Shown here: one piece after another, positions 33,371 through 43,957 of the stretch
Numbering within the stretch: position 1 is the first letter of the stretch
Layout of the letters: every line of letters starts with the position of its first letter
Virus record (IMG/VR): IMGVR_UViG_3300024346_000015
Span: 1 to 64,000 of that record
Strand: one strand, 5' to 3'
Origin: a virus
DNA length: 64,000 nt
The notes under the pieces: model-generated
Told to the model about the DNA's origin: nothing
Database searches by the model: none
The model's input: only the letters and a program-made list of their open reading frames with translations
Made by a program: the position numbers and the translations under genes

Positions 33371-36052
33371 TTAATTATTCAGTAGAGTTCCGCTCGCATC
33401 GTAAACATCTATAATTCTATCTGCTACACGATTTAAAGCGGTCACTATATCTTGGTTATGTGAATCGTAGAAACTAGATAAACTTGTTCTCGTACCAAGA
33501 TCGCTATCTACTTCATTGATCGCACCGACAAGATCGGTTGCAGTAGTATTTAGTGTTGTGCCAGGCGTGATAGTTCCAGCCGTTGTAACATTCGCACCAC
33601 TGAATGTCAATACAGTGGTATCACCAGATCTTACTATCAAGTTACCCGAAGTATTCTGGAATCTACCGAACTGAGTTCCACCGTCTTTAAGTAGTACGTC
33701 ACCACCGTCTGCATCTAGTACTATGTCACCAGCAACATCCATAGTCAGACTACCACCAAAGACTTTCATCTCAGTACCAGCGCTTGGTGCATGATTGTAA
33801 TCGAACTCGACTCTTGTCGTATCAGCAGAGTCTCTGAAGAATACCTGACCATCATCTACATCAAAGTAAAGATTCTTCTGAGTGTTTGTGATAAGACTTC
33901 TGTTATGTACTGTCATGTAGGCGACATCAGCAGTACTGGCACCTAGATCAAAGGATATACCATTTGAGTCCGCAGTCTTGAATACAATGTCTTCACCACG
34001 AGAGTTTAATACGATATCACCGCTTGCATCAAGGTTGATACCACCAGTAGTATTCTTTATCGTGTTGCTGTTGATATTGAAGTTTGCGATAGTACCACTA
34101 TCACCATCTAGGTTGTCCGCAAATACTGTTCCGTCAAACCATGCGTGTCTCCATTGAAGAGTGGACGATCCAAGATTGTTTGCGTTAGTTGTTTTTGGTA
34201 AAATATTAGTATCAACTTTACCGTTTATAGAAATGTCATCTGCAGCCGCATTACCCAGATCAACATGACCATTCAATGTAGTATTACCATCTACATTCAG
34301 TGTTCCATCAACATCAAGGTTGTCCTCAATGTTTACGTCTGAGTTAAATACTACATCTGAATCGTTGAATGATGCAGCAAGGATTCCGTTTGAGTAGATA
34401 CCTAATTGGTTATCACCGATGTGTTTGAATCGACCAAACTCTGTTCCGTTGTCTTTAAGAATAACGTCATCTGCAGCTGCATCTAGGATGATATCTCCAG
34501 TTGCATCTACAGTAAAGTTCCCAGCAACGTCTAGTTCTAGACCGCCTTGTGAGTACAACTGTCGAACTAAGGTAGCGTCTCCCGCCATACCCATTTGAGT
34601 CTTGACGAATTGCGTACCTTGTCTAGAGAAGATAAGGTCACTGTCGCCAACATCTAATGTAAGGTCATTCTGAACATCTAATGTTAAACTACCTACTACA
34701 TCGATTTCTTGATCAGCAGCGAAGTTGAAAGTAAACTTGTTTACTCCATTGTCTTTCATGACGATGTCGGCACCATTCGCATCTAGGACAATATCGGTTT
34801 CCGCATCTAGTGTGATGCTACCAGTTGTCTTTACGAGAGTGTTACCAGTAGTATCAATTTCTAGGTCACCGCCAGTCACAACATCGAGTGTTCCTCGTGT
34901 ATCGATGTCCATGTTTCCAGTCGCACCGATATGGTATGTACCAACTGCACTGTCCGATACATTACCTGTAACCGTTTCGGTTCGGTTACCAGTTGTTGCG
35001 ATTGTGGTTGTTGTGCCTAGAGTATATTCTTGACGTGTTGTACCACCATCTTTTAATCTTATATTGTCTCCACCGGCATCAATGATGATATCGTTAGCTA
35101 CATCAAGTGTCAGATTATTTGGAGTAGTGACAGTAAGGTTTCCATCATTAGCAAGATTGATCTGTGCAGAATCAGCACCCGCTCCATTTCTGAAGACTAG
35201 GTCATTACCATCCGCATCTAGGATGATATCTCCAACCACATCAAGTGTATAGGAGCCTGGAGCAGTAACCGTATATCCAGCACCATTCGCAAGAGTATGA
35301 GTTACTTGGTCTGCGCCAGTACCATTCTTAAAGATAATGTCGTTACCGTCTGCGTCCAGAGTAATATCTCCGGATACATCTAGATTAAGATTTCCAGCAA
35401 CGTCTAGTTCTAAACCACCCTGTTGATATAATTGTCTTGTTAAAGTATCATCACCTTCCATACCCATCTGAGTCTTGACAAAGACGGTACCTTGTCTACG
35501 GAAGAAGATGTCACTGTCACCGGCATCAAGGATTACGTCTGCGCCAGCGTCCAGTATGATATCATTAGATGCGTTAAGGTCAATATGTCCACCTGTCGCA
35601 TTTACTACTAACGCACCCAGTGTGTCTATATTGTGATTGCCAGTTGTTGTTATTGATCTAATACCACCAACAGAATCAGTAAAGTTCCCTTCAGTATTAA
35701 CAATGTAGGTTCCGGAATAGTCACCCTCAAAATTAACACTGGTCAGTTCGATATCCGCAACCGCATCAACAAGAAAGTCTCGACCAGCATCGATATCAAT
35801 GTCCGTACCACTACTTTGATTAGTACTAATCTTTAGTCGTGTCTGAGTCTCCCCCGCTTGTCCGTTGGGATATAAGATCTCACCAGCAGATGCGTCAAAT
35901 GTGGCTTCGATTTCATTAATTACTGTGACAAGATCGCTGTCTTGATAGGTATTCAGTTGTAATGGGTCGCCTACGTTATTAGATAATATATTGAACTTGT
36001 CAACAAATATCTTAAACGATTCTTGCATTCTTACTATTGGTTTTCGTGACAT
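33371..36052 (-). CDS. Beta-solenoid fibre protein with LDVxGDIxLDADGxD repeats
   Basis: This 893-residue protein starts with KPIVRMQESFKIFVDKFNILSNNVGD, a helical start common in T4-like marine fibres. It then carries many copies of a 20-30 residue unit of the form LDVxGDIxLDADGxDIxFKxxG, such as LDVSGDITLDADGNDIIFKN and LDVVGDIILDADGNDLVFRN. The regular Val/Ile/Leu-Asp spacing predicts a beta-helix or solenoid shaft. Near 635-700 there is a block with NANNLGSSTLQWRHAWFDGTVFADNLDGDSG, typical of fibre shafts before a tip. Two long internal duplications start with FxKTQMGMxGDxTLxRQLYxQGGLELDVAGN. The end, INEVDSDLG.RTSL...ALNRVADRIIDVYD, is helical. The promoter is probably 36201-36208. Confidence 0.78.
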   Translation of the reverse strand: MSRKPIVRMQESFKIFVDKFNILSNNVGDPLQLNTYQDSDLVTVINEIEATFDASAGEILYPNGQAGETQTRLKISTNQSSGTDIDIDAGRDFLVDAVADIELTSVNFEGDYSGTYIVNTEGNFTDSVGGIRSITTTGNHNIDTLGALVVNATGGHIDLNASNDIILDAGADVILDAGDSDIFFRRQGTVFVKTQMGMEGDDTLTRQLYQQGGLELDVAGNLNLDVSGDITLDADGNDIIFKNGTGADQVTHTLANGAGYTVTAPGSYTLDVVGDIILDADGNDLVFRNGAGADSAQINLANDGNLTVTTPNNLTLDVANDIIIDAGGDNIRLKDGGTTRQEYTLGTTTTIATTGNRTETVTGNVSDSAVGTYHIGATGNMDIDTRGTLDVVTGGDLEIDTTGNTLVKTTGSITLDAETDIVLDANGADIVMKDNGVNKFTFNFAADQEIDVVGSLTLDVQNDLTLDVGDSDLIFSRQGTQFVKTQMGMAGDATLVRQLYSQGGLELDVAGNFTVDATGDIILDAAADDVILKDNGTEFGRFKHIGDNQLGIYSNGILAASFNDSDVVFNSDVNIEDNLDVDGTLNVDGNTTLNGHVDLGNAAADDISINGKVDTNILPKTTNANNLGSSTLQWRHAWFDGTVFADNLDGDSGTIANFNINSNTIKNTTGGINLDASGDIVLNSRGEDIVFKTADSNGISFDLGASTADVAYMTVHNRSLITNTQKNLYFDVDDGQVFFRDSADTTRVEFDYNHAPSAGTEMKVFGGSLTMDVAGDIVLDADGGDVLLKDGGTQFGRFQNTSGNLIVRSGDTTVLTFSGANVTTAGTITPGTTLNTTATDLVGAINEVDSDLGTRTSLSSFYDSHNQDIVTALNRVADRIIDVYDASGTLLNN

Positions 36053-36282
36053 TATAGTTTCTCTAGTAGTTGGGAAAGCATACTTTTCATGTCTGAGATA
36101 TCACTCTCTAGACCCTCTACCTTTGCCTTCAATTCCTGTTCTTCTTTTCTCTGCAATCTTCGTATACGTTTCCGTTCACGCGATTCCTGAATCTTATTAC
36201 TATTTATATTATTAATCGCCCCAGTTTCTGGGTCACGGACTAAATCCGCGTGACCCTCCACTGGAATAAAGTTAGTCTGCAA
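36052..36282 (-). CDS. Small conserved virion-associated protein with C-terminal coiled coil
   Basis: A 76-residue protein with an N-terminal FIPVEGHADLVRDPETGAI motif that I associate with many T4-like marine phages. A basic RERKRIRRLQRKEEQE stretch and a C-terminal coiled coil (VEGLESDISDMKSMLSQLLEKL, heptad-like) follow. Function is unknown. It overlaps the giant baseplate gene by 11 nt upstream and the fibre gene by one base downstream, so it may link baseplate and fibre or act as a fibre chaperone. Confidence 0.65.
   Translation of the reverse strand: MQTNFIPVEGHADLVRDPETGAINNINSNKIQESRERKRIRRLQRKEEQELKAKVEGLESDISDMKSMLSQLLEKL
36201..36208 (-). promoter_or_regulatory. Late promoter inside the 76-residue gene
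   Basis: Minus strand TATAAATA about 150 nt upstream of the 893-residue fibre start. It lies within coding sequence but is an exact consensus match. Confidence 0.6.
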
Positions 36283-39200
36283 GTGCGATACACCTCAAGT
36301 CTTTAATCAACGGTACGCTAGCTGAGTTAGTACTACCGAACACCATCTTCAACTGGAACTGATCGAATGGATCTATTGTTCCGGTAAGTCCACCAATTAA
36401 GAATCCATACTCACGGAAAGTGTTTCTGTTAGTATCCGCAGGCATATCATTCTGTGTTGGTACTGGAGTCCAGTGCAACCCTTTGATGTTTGTATCTTTA
36501 GATGCAGTTCTGTAGTATAGAACGAAACCAGTCTCTGGCGGTCGGTTAACACTCATCATTACTCGTAGACCAACAGCAGTTTCTGCAAGTTTGATTGGGA
36601 TACAAACGTGTTTCGCAGCCGCAGTACCTTTGCCAGGGAATACTTCATCGACAAATAAGATTCTGTCAGAGTATTTCTCATTCAAGTATGTGTTAACGAC
36701 ACGTTGATCAGATGCATCAATGATGTTACTAGTCAACTTCAGATCCGTAGATTCCAAATCCAATACAGGACTTACACGTGGATCTGTTGTTGTGAAAATA
36801 ACATTTGATGTCAACGAGTGTTGTTCGTTAGCAATCAGAGTAGTCTCCGATCCTTCTTCGAACTGGTTGTAGACGGCAAATGGTCTGGTCAACGTTGTAT
36901 TATTCTTGTTAGGTAATACTTGGAAGTTGTTGTCCACTTCGAATCTACCTGTATCAGAATCACACAGAGTAGAGTTAGTAGTCATCTTAAACGATATTGT
37001 AGCGTTAGTCGTCTCTGGTTGAGTCAGATCAAAGTCTGGTCTGATTGTTTCGTATGGTAAGTGTTGTAACATTCTTACCTTACCACCACCAGTTCGACCA
37101 GATGCAGTAGCGTCCGAATCAGATGCGAATGATATGGAGTTAGCGTCTACCGAAGTAACAATACGGTTGTAACCAGTACCATCCATGATAGATGAACCTA
37201 AGATACCGTTGTATCGAGTATTCGCATCCAAACCAAAGATTCGAGTCTTATCACCTCTACGCATACCGTGTGAATCCCTAGGCCCTAACTTCATGGTGAC
37301 GATATTACTACCTTCAGTGGTCATGATAGGATTAGATACCAAGGTCTGTGGTCTTAGGTTACGGTTGTGTAGGAATGCAGTACCAGAAGACTGGAAGTCA
37401 GCACGATACAACACATATGCAAGATCCTGTTTACCACGTGGTTCCCAAACGTCTGTGTTCTGAGACACGAATAACGAACCAAGAGTAGGTTGCTTCATGA
37501 TACGTCTTTCGGTAGAACCTAACTGGAACTGTTCAACTTCAGAGATGTACATCTTGTACTTCATAGAAAGTGAACGAACGATGATCGCATAGTTTGAACC
37601 ACCACCCTGTAGGAATACGGGTTCGTCAAAGATAAAGTCTGTACCGTTGGCAACCATACTACCGATAGATTCGGTCGGTACAGTACGAACTTGAGATGGG
37701 ACAGCTTCTTTAAACGAGCCAGGCACTCTTCGTGTACGATCTGGATAACCATTAGGTGCTTGAGTGATCGCGACACTAACAGTGTGTTGTTCATCATTAG
37801 CGCCAGGTTTCTCAGCAAAGTACAAACGTAATCGAGTTATGTAGACACCATTTGGATCAAGAACTTCGAACGACTGTGCAGTCGGATCTTCGTCCTTATT
37901 ATGTTTCATGGCATTCTTTTGATACTGTACTTGTCCGGCAGCATTTGCAACAACTGGATCGTCCGGATCATACACCTTACCATCAATGGTAAATGTAGTA
38001 CTTGGGTTAGTAGTACCAGTACCAGAACCAGCGTTGGCAGATCCTGCCGGTGCTTGTGAGTATTCTGTACCGGAGTTAGACGTAACCAATACTGTGGTAT
38101 CACCCACAATTTCAGTGTTTGTTTCTACGTTACCATAGACCTGAGTCCGAGTAGTTTCGGTTGTTCCGTTAGTTTCGGTCTCAGTAGTAACAACTGTATC
38201 TGTGGAGACAGTCGATTCACTATGAACACCAGTAGTAGTAGTTGTGGTTTGACCACCAACAATCTCTAACACTCGTGTGTTAGTAATAGTATAGTCACCA
38301 GTCAAGTTCTCGATAACACCAGCAGATGTGTAGAACTGAGCACAATATGAAAGTGCGTGACCCACGTCTGGTTTACTGATATCGAATAACGAGAATACCG
38401 CAGAACCACTCTTGAATCGCATTGGTGGATTGACCAAGTTTGGAATCTCAAATTCACCTTCAATGATACCATTGGAGTTAGAGATCAAATCACCAGAACC
38501 TTCGGAGTGACCTAAGCCAGGCGGAATGTCTATCTGAGTAACCATGTTGGTTCCGTCATCCGCAATAGTGTAATCGGGATCTGGATAAGTCGATGACTTG
38601 TAGAAAGTCTTCGGTTTACAGAAATCTTTCACATCTGTGTTATTGAAGAATGGGAAGTAACGTGTGTTCGGACGTAAGTTAGTCGCTTTGAACGATACCT
38701 TACGTGATCGCATAAACGGTACGTGAATGATTTGTAATTCACGATTATCGACAACTTCAGTAAGAACACTTTCACTAGCGATACGGTTCACAGTAGATGA
38801 AGTATCGGTGGTGGTAGTAAATTCTTGAGTAGTCTCAGTCTCAGTTTCGGTAGTTACCGTATTAGTTCTTTCGTAACTAGTATTGGTAACTGTCTCAACT
38901 GTACTGACATCACGGTGTGAAGTTGTTATGGTATCGGTGTTGGTCTGATACACATTGACAGTAGTTGTAGTACCTACGCCACCAAGACCAAATGTTACAG
39001 TGTGTACACCATTGAGACTGCTTGTAGATGCACCTTGACCAGTACCATTGTTGATGTAGAAGTATAGGTGACATGAACCAGTCTTCTTACCGACAAGTTT
39101 TACCTTCATGCCACTGCTGATGGAAGTAGTGGTGTTAGTGATTAGTGTCCAAGCACCACCACCGGAATTCTGTTTGTATAGGTCTGCGATATCTCTGTGA

Positions 39201-42200
39201 GCACCACATCGGAAGACTCTACCCCAAGCACGGGTAGCAGTAATTACGATTTCGTCCTTGACCTTTGCCTCAATCGCAGATGCTCCATTCGACCAAGTAG
39301 ACCCGCTCGGAGGTTCATTCTTATTAATCGTCTGACCAGTATATGCAGCTTCAGATGTTGTAGTAGCGACTACAAAGTCACCAGCAACTTGGTTATGATC
39401 GCGTGAAAGAACTTCGACACCACTACCGATAACTTCACTAGTAGAAGTCGAACCAGTCTCAACCCAATCACCATGATCTACAGTGACATCTTCACCTGTT
39501 TGACGGGTAGACTCACCTGTCACCGCTACGGACTGTGAACTTGATACTAACGGAGAGGTTTGCATTCCAACACGCAAGTCGTTTACGTTAGTACCACCCC
39601 ATGCATATTCTTGTTCGTTCCAAAGAAGTGCTTGAGATGCGTCAAACTCTGTACCACCATCGACAACCATCGGTGCGTCTTGTTTGAACGACTTCCAAGT
39701 ATCTTTAGATGGAGACAGTACTAAGTCACCATAAGTCTTTTCAACATGGAATGGGTTGACATTAATTGTCTGAGATGCCATGTTCTGTGCGAAGTATTGT
39801 ACTTCAGTGTGATCCAGATAAAGGTTATCACCCTTCTGAACCATACGATTGGTACTACTATGATTGGAGTCGAATAACATCTCGACAGTATCACAAGTAT
39901 AGCCAGGACGGATGACACCCTTTGTGGGATCATGTGACGCACGGTGTTCTATAGACTTAGTGTCCATGAACTTCTGGTTCTTGAAGTTATCAACAAAGAA
40001 ACCAGTGTGGATACGTTCGTTACCATCGGAGTCAAACAATCTTTCGTTAGTCGCATTAAGTTCCAACAAAGAAAGAGTGGTTGCTTGTTCTAGACGGTCT
40101 ACACGTTTGTCCAGTTTACCGATATCTTCCATCGTGTAACCACGTCTTGGAATGATAGTGGTTTTGAGATCCTTAGTGTGTAATGTGTTTGCACCAAGTT
40201 CGATCTTATAGAGATCAATACAATCTACCGGAGTAGATGGGAACTTAGGCATCATTGAAGATACACCCTGAATGTAACGCAACTCACCACTCTTAGACAA
40301 TACTAATTTGTCCAGACGTGGCATGTAGTATTCTGCATCAGCGTTAACAAGATTATTACTTGAGGGCAGACCAAAGATTAGTGGACTAGAACCGAAGACA
40401 CCGTTGGAGTCAACCGAAGGACGGAAATCTAAAACGTCTCGTAGACTGACCAATCGACCTTTTTCAGTTCTATGTACCGGAATGTTTGAGTAATCAACGG
40501 TACCGTCATATGAGTTTACACCAAAGAACTCACCATCACCAGTTTGGTGTTGGAAGTGTTTGAATGAAACGTGGATATTCTGTCCCGCAGAATCAAGGCC
40601 AGAACCACCGTAGAGTAGTTTACCTAAGTCATAGTGAGTGTCACGTTGACCGTAATCTATACGGAATAGGTTTAATAGGTTTTTACCGTTAGCACTATCT
40701 TCTCGTACACCATCGATACTATAGATGTCAGTCTTTCTCAAGTTAATGAACTGAGTACCTGAACTATCTGAAGATAAGTTAAATGTATCTGCGACAGGCG
40801 TCAGAGTTTTAACTCGTTGTTGAGCGTTAGAGATCTTCTCAAAGTACTGGATAGTGTAGACAGTGTTATTGGCTAGTTCACTAACAGTAGTAGAAGATGC
40901 ACCAAAGTTGATTATAGCACCATCAACTCGTGCTTCGGTCGCAGATGAAACTATCCAGTTACCTACGTTGTCTAATGCATTACCACTAGAAGCAGTGACA
41001 GAAAAGTTACCACTACCATCGGATGTAATAACCTTACGCTTAGCAACAGTAAGAGAGATGTCACTGAAGATTTTAGGACGTGAGATAGGTGTGTCAAACA
41101 ACAATGGACGTTTGTCGGATTGTTGTAATGCAGCACGCTCAGATCGGTTTGTACCTAAACCAGCAGTAAGAATTACGTTATAGTATAACCCACCATTAAC
41201 ACCGATCGAACGTATGTCACGGATACTCTTGGCTGCGTTAGAAATTCTTGTATTGAATACAAATAGATGTATACGATCATCACCTATTGGACTAGATGCA
41301 CGTACACGTGTAGTACCAATTACGTTACCACCGGCATTCACTGCATCAAACAGTTGCAGTTCTTGAACATTCTCAAAGTCAGCCATACCTTGACTAGACG
41401 CTGCGTTTATGATAAAGTAGTTACCATAGTTGACAGTGATTGAATCGTTGTTTCTAGATAAAGTCTTTATTGGTTTCTCAACAATGATTGTGGACTCAGC
41501 GTCCTTGTTGATACGGTAACCCTGAACATATGCAGTTCCGGGCGTGACCTTCAACTTCATTGTAGTGAGATCGTTTGGTTCGAACGAAGAACGGAAGTAA
41601 CGTTTAACATAGTCACCCGCAGTTTCGCGAGTACGTGTTGCCATCTCTTCTTTGATAGACTTGAAACCAGAACTAGCGGTTACTGCACTAACAATGTCAC
41701 CACCTAAAACTTCGATTACCTGAATGAAGTTCTTAGCGACTGTGGTAGTACGACCATCAGCAAGTGTTAAAGTGATACGATAACGGTCAGCGCCAGGCGA
41801 TGTTAAGTTTGGAGTCTCACCTTGGTTGTCGTATAGAGTCGTGTCATCATCGACAGTAACAATCTCTTGATCGATAAGGAATCCGAATCGACTAGATTGG
41901 TTAGTAGAGTACTTACCGAATATCAGACTTTGTGGTGGACAATATACAACACGTCCCTGAACAAAGAAGTGTCCTTCATCAACCGATATCTCTGACGCTA
42001 AACCGACAGCTGGGTTGTTAGAAGTATTGATCGACTGTACTTCGAATGTGAATCCACCTGTAGTACTCGTAATGGTACTACCTGAACCAACTCTAGTAGA
42101 TGTTGCACCCGTGTTTGTATCTGACGTGTATTCTACATAGAGAGTATCGGGATCACCGTCTACCGCTGCAATGTACTGAATGACACGGAATTTAATTGTA

Positions 42201-42517
42201 GGGTTTAAATTGTTTACCGAAAACTCAACACCTTCCAAGACTGACGGATCAGAAGGAAATGGTGTTAATGGGTTTATCTTGATGAATTCAAGACCATTGT
42301 CTACCTTGAAAGATCCCGGCGTGATTGCAGAACCTTCTTCGAAAAGATTGCCTCCAATCTGAGAGATTTCAGACTGAATAATAGTCTGCATCTGTGTAAG
42401 TTCACGAGCCTGAAGCGCCTTACCACTATTGAACAACACACGATGATAGTTCTTAGTCTTATCGTAGTCGTCCTTATAAGTGGATGGAAAGCTTGATTTT
42501 GTGTAAATAGTCGGCAT
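36272..42517 (-). CDS. Giant DUF4815-type baseplate/fibre protein (gp10-like by position)
   Basis: This 2081-residue protein begins with FPSTYKDDYDKTKNYHRVLFNSGKALQARELTQMQTIIQSEI, the diagnostic start of the DUF4815 family of large T4-like marine virion proteins. It continues with long beta-rich stretches, Thr/Glu-rich linkers around 1180-1240 and 1370-1420, and a C-terminal region with DPTAQSFEVLDPNGVYITRLRLYFAEKPG and PGKGTAAAKHVCIPIKLAETAVGLRVMM. Its place after gp8 and before the fibres corresponds to T4 gp10/gp11/gp12, so it probably forms the peripheral baseplate and holds the fibres. No enzymatic motif was recognised. The exact T4 equivalent is not certain. Confidence 0.75.
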   Translation of the reverse strand: MPTIYTKSSFPSTYKDDYDKTKNYHRVLFNSGKALQARELTQMQTIIQSEISQIGGNLFEEGSAITPGSFKVDNGLEFIKINPLTPFPSDPSVLEGVEFSVNNLNPTIKFRVIQYIAAVDGDPDTLYVEYTSDTNTGATSTRVGSGSTITSTTGGFTFEVQSINTSNNPAVGLASEISVDEGHFFVQGRVVYCPPQSLIFGKYSTNQSSRFGFLIDQEIVTVDDDTTLYDNQGETPNLTSPGADRYRITLTLADGRTTTVAKNFIQVIEVLGGDIVSAVTASSGFKSIKEEMATRTRETAGDYVKRYFRSSFEPNDLTTMKLKVTPGTAYVQGYRINKDAESTIIVEKPIKTLSRNNDSITVNYGNYFIINAASSQGMADFENVQELQLFDAVNAGGNVIGTTRVRASSPIGDDRIHLFVFNTRISNAAKSIRDIRSIGVNGGLYYNVILTAGLGTNRSERAALQQSDKRPLLFDTPISRPKIFSDISLTVAKRKVITSDGSGNFSVTASSGNALDNVGNWIVSSATEARVDGAIINFGASSTTVSELANNTVYTIQYFEKISNAQQRVKTLTPVADTFNLSSDSSGTQFINLRKTDIYSIDGVREDSANGKNLLNLFRIDYGQRDTHYDLGKLLYGGSGLDSAGQNIHVSFKHFQHQTGDGEFFGVNSYDGTVDYSNIPVHRTEKGRLVSLRDVLDFRPSVDSNGVFGSSPLIFGLPSSNNLVNADAEYYMPRLDKLVLSKSGELRYIQGVSSMMPKFPSTPVDCIDLYKIELGANTLHTKDLKTTIIPRRGYTMEDIGKLDKRVDRLEQATTLSLLELNATNERLFDSDGNERIHTGFFVDNFKNQKFMDTKSIEHRASHDPTKGVIRPGYTCDTVEMLFDSNHSSTNRMVQKGDNLYLDHTEVQYFAQNMASQTINVNPFHVEKTYGDLVLSPSKDTWKSFKQDAPMVVDGGTEFDASQALLWNEQEYAWGGTNVNDLRVGMQTSPLVSSSQSVAVTGESTRQTGEDVTVDHGDWVETGSTSTSEVIGSGVEVLSRDHNQVAGDFVVATTTSEAAYTGQTINKNEPPSGSTWSNGASAIEAKVKDEIVITATRAWGRVFRCGAHRDIADLYKQNSGGGAWTLITNTTTSISSGMKVKLVGKKTGSCHLYFYINNGTGQGASTSSLNGVHTVTFGLGGVGTTTTVNVYQTNTDTITTSHRDVSTVETVTNTSYERTNTVTTETETETTQEFTTTTDTSSTVNRIASESVLTEVVDNRELQIIHVPFMRSRKVSFKATNLRPNTRYFPFFNNTDVKDFCKPKTFYKSSTYPDPDYTIADDGTNMVTQIDIPPGLGHSEGSGDLISNSNGIIEGEFEIPNLVNPPMRFKSGSAVFSLFDISKPDVGHALSYCAQFYTSAGVIENLTGDYTITNTRVLEIVGGQTTTTTTGVHSESTVSTDTVVTTETETNGTTETTRTQVYGNVETNTEIVGDTTVLVTSNSGTEYSQAPAGSANAGSGTGTTNPSTTFTIDGKVYDPDDPVVANAAGQVQYQKNAMKHNKDEDPTAQSFEVLDPNGVYITRLRLYFAEKPGANDEQHTVSVAITQAPNGYPDRTRRVPGSFKEAVPSQVRTVPTESIGSMVANGTDFIFDEPVFLQGGGSNYAIIVRSLSMKYKMYISEVEQFQLGSTERRIMKQPTLGSLFVSQNTDVWEPRGKQDLAYVLYRADFQSSGTAFLHNRNLRPQTLVSNPIMTTEGSNIVTMKLGPRDSHGMRRGDKTRIFGLDANTRYNGILGSSIMDGTGYNRIVTSVDANSISFASDSDATASGRTGGGKVRMLQHLPYETIRPDFDLTQPETTNATISFKMTTNSTLCDSDTGRFEVDNNFQVLPNKNNTTLTRPFAVYNQFEEGSETTLIANEQHSLTSNVIFTTTDPRVSPVLDLESTDLKLTSNIIDASDQRVVNTYLNEKYSDRILFVDEVFPGKGTAAAKHVCIPIKLAETAVGLRVMMSVNRPPETGFVLYYRTASKDTNIKGLHWTPVPTQNDMPADTNRNTFREYGFLIGGLTGTIDPFDQFQLKMVFGSTNSASVPLIKDLRCIALAD

Positions 42518-42532
42518 CTTTAAGTACTACCC

Positions 42533-43948
42533 TTAGAGTTGTATGATGATTTTAAGGTCTTCAATTTGTTCCGCAGATCGATCTACAGCGGCCCTATTAT
42601 CTATGTAAAGAAGTTCGCCTGTCATCGGATCAAAACTTCCTTTTAATATCTTATTTATTGTACCAGTATTACCACTTGGATCTGTCACAGTAGTTCCGGA
42701 ATCAAATGCAGTAAATCCTGTACCTTCATTCTGGTGAATGAACAGTCTAGCAGTAAGTGCTGAACCGTTAAGTGAATCTACTGTATCTATATATGCCTTC
42801 GCACCAGCTGCGTCCGTGATGTAGGTATCTTCAACAAACGTACCACTAGTGGAAGTCAGTTCTAACTTATCGACACCCAATCCAGTAGATTCCGTGAAGA
42901 ATGCACCAGCACTGTCATAGTTAGCAATCAAAGGATTACGTAACAGACATACTTGACGGAAGGTGTTGGTACCTAAGATAAAGTCACCGTTCTCCGAACC
43001 ATCAATCTTAGAGTTAAACATTACCGCAGATGAACGTAGATCGTCACGTGGATCCGCACCTAAACCATTAGGTGAACCAAGTATCGCAACACCAGCTGCA
43101 TCGTCACCCACACCAGCAATCACAACATTGGCGCGAGTATAACCCGAACCACGGTATGAACCTGTTGCCCAACCCAATGGGTTATTACCAGAAAGGTTAC
43201 CGGCAGAATCTTCTTTTATTTTTAAGTTTACAAGTGAGTTACCAGAGATCACTGGAGTCACTATCGCACCTGTACCATCACCAACAATAGTTGCTGTAGG
43301 AGTAGATGTATATGATGTACCACCGGCGGTTACTCGTAGACCGATAATCTGACCTTTAATTGCAGCAAGTTCTACCGCACGTTGTTCTACTTGTTCCGCA
43401 GTCGCATCAACAGATGCAGCCGTGTCTGAGTCAACAAACTGTACAGGCATATAGGCAGAAGAAAGGAACTTAGATGCATTCAATGCACCGATAGAGTACA
43501 GGAACTTCCAGACGTAATCGTCAGAAGTACGGAAAGGTGTACCAGTAGTATTACCTGTCGGTTGAATAGTAGAGTTCTGAACAACACCAGCCGCATCTTT
43601 ACCTTGTTGTAAACAGATGTATACTTCTTGGTTACTGTTCATAACATAGAAAGGTTGTAGAGGATATCCTACATGGTTATCATCAAACGCAGAATACTGT
43701 GTACCAGAAGACCAGTTGTATCGAGGAATCGCGAATGTCTTATCCGTAATGTTCTTGATAGACTGCATGTTCAGTCGTGCGTCACGTTCGTCTCTTACAC
43801 GATTCTGTGGGATAATAGCGGTATCACTATCGTTCCAACCTTCCGACCTAGCGATACCAGCGTAGTATCGAACAGAACCGGCGTCAAAGTCCGCAAACAA
43901 TTCCTCTAGAAAGAGTTTTTTAATTTTATCAGTTACTATGGCAGCCAT
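42533..43948 (-). CDS. 8: Baseplate wedge subunit gp8
   Basis: This 471-residue protein is longer than T4 gp8 (334 aa). It has the gp8 signature start (IVTDKIKKLFLEELFADFD...YYAGIARSEGWND), NMQSIKNITDKTFAIPRYNWSSG, and the FYVMNSNQEVYICLQQG...PTGNTTGTPFRTSDDYVWKFLYSI block that is strongly conserved in marine relatives. The C-terminal half adds GGTSYTSTPTATIVGDGTGA and GSGYTRANVVIAG repeats, similar to those around the LamG insertion of gp14. gp8 dimers sit in each of the six wedges. It lies 15 nt before the DUF4815 gene. Confidence 0.88.
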   Translation of the reverse strand: MAAIVTDKIKKLFLEELFADFDAGSVRYYAGIARSEGWNDSDTAIIPQNRVRDERDARLNMQSIKNITDKTFAIPRYNWSSGTQYSAFDDNHVGYPLQPFYVMNSNQEVYICLQQGKDAAGVVQNSTIQPTGNTTGTPFRTSDDYVWKFLYSIGALNASKFLSSAYMPVQFVDSDTAASVDATAEQVEQRAVELAAIKGQIIGLRVTAGGTSYTSTPTATIVGDGTGAIVTPVISGNSLVNLKIKEDSAGNLSGNNPLGWATGSYRGSGYTRANVVIAGVGDDAAGVAILGSPNGLGADPRDDLRSSAVMFNSKIDGSENGDFILGTNTFRQVCLLRNPLIANYDSAGAFFTESTGLGVDKLELTSTSGTFVEDTYITDAAGAKAYIDTVDSLNGSALTARLFIHQNEGTGFTAFDSGTTVTDPSGNTGTINKILKGSFDPMTGELLYIDNRAAVDRSAEQIEDLKIIIQL

Positions 43949-43957
43949 CTATATGTC

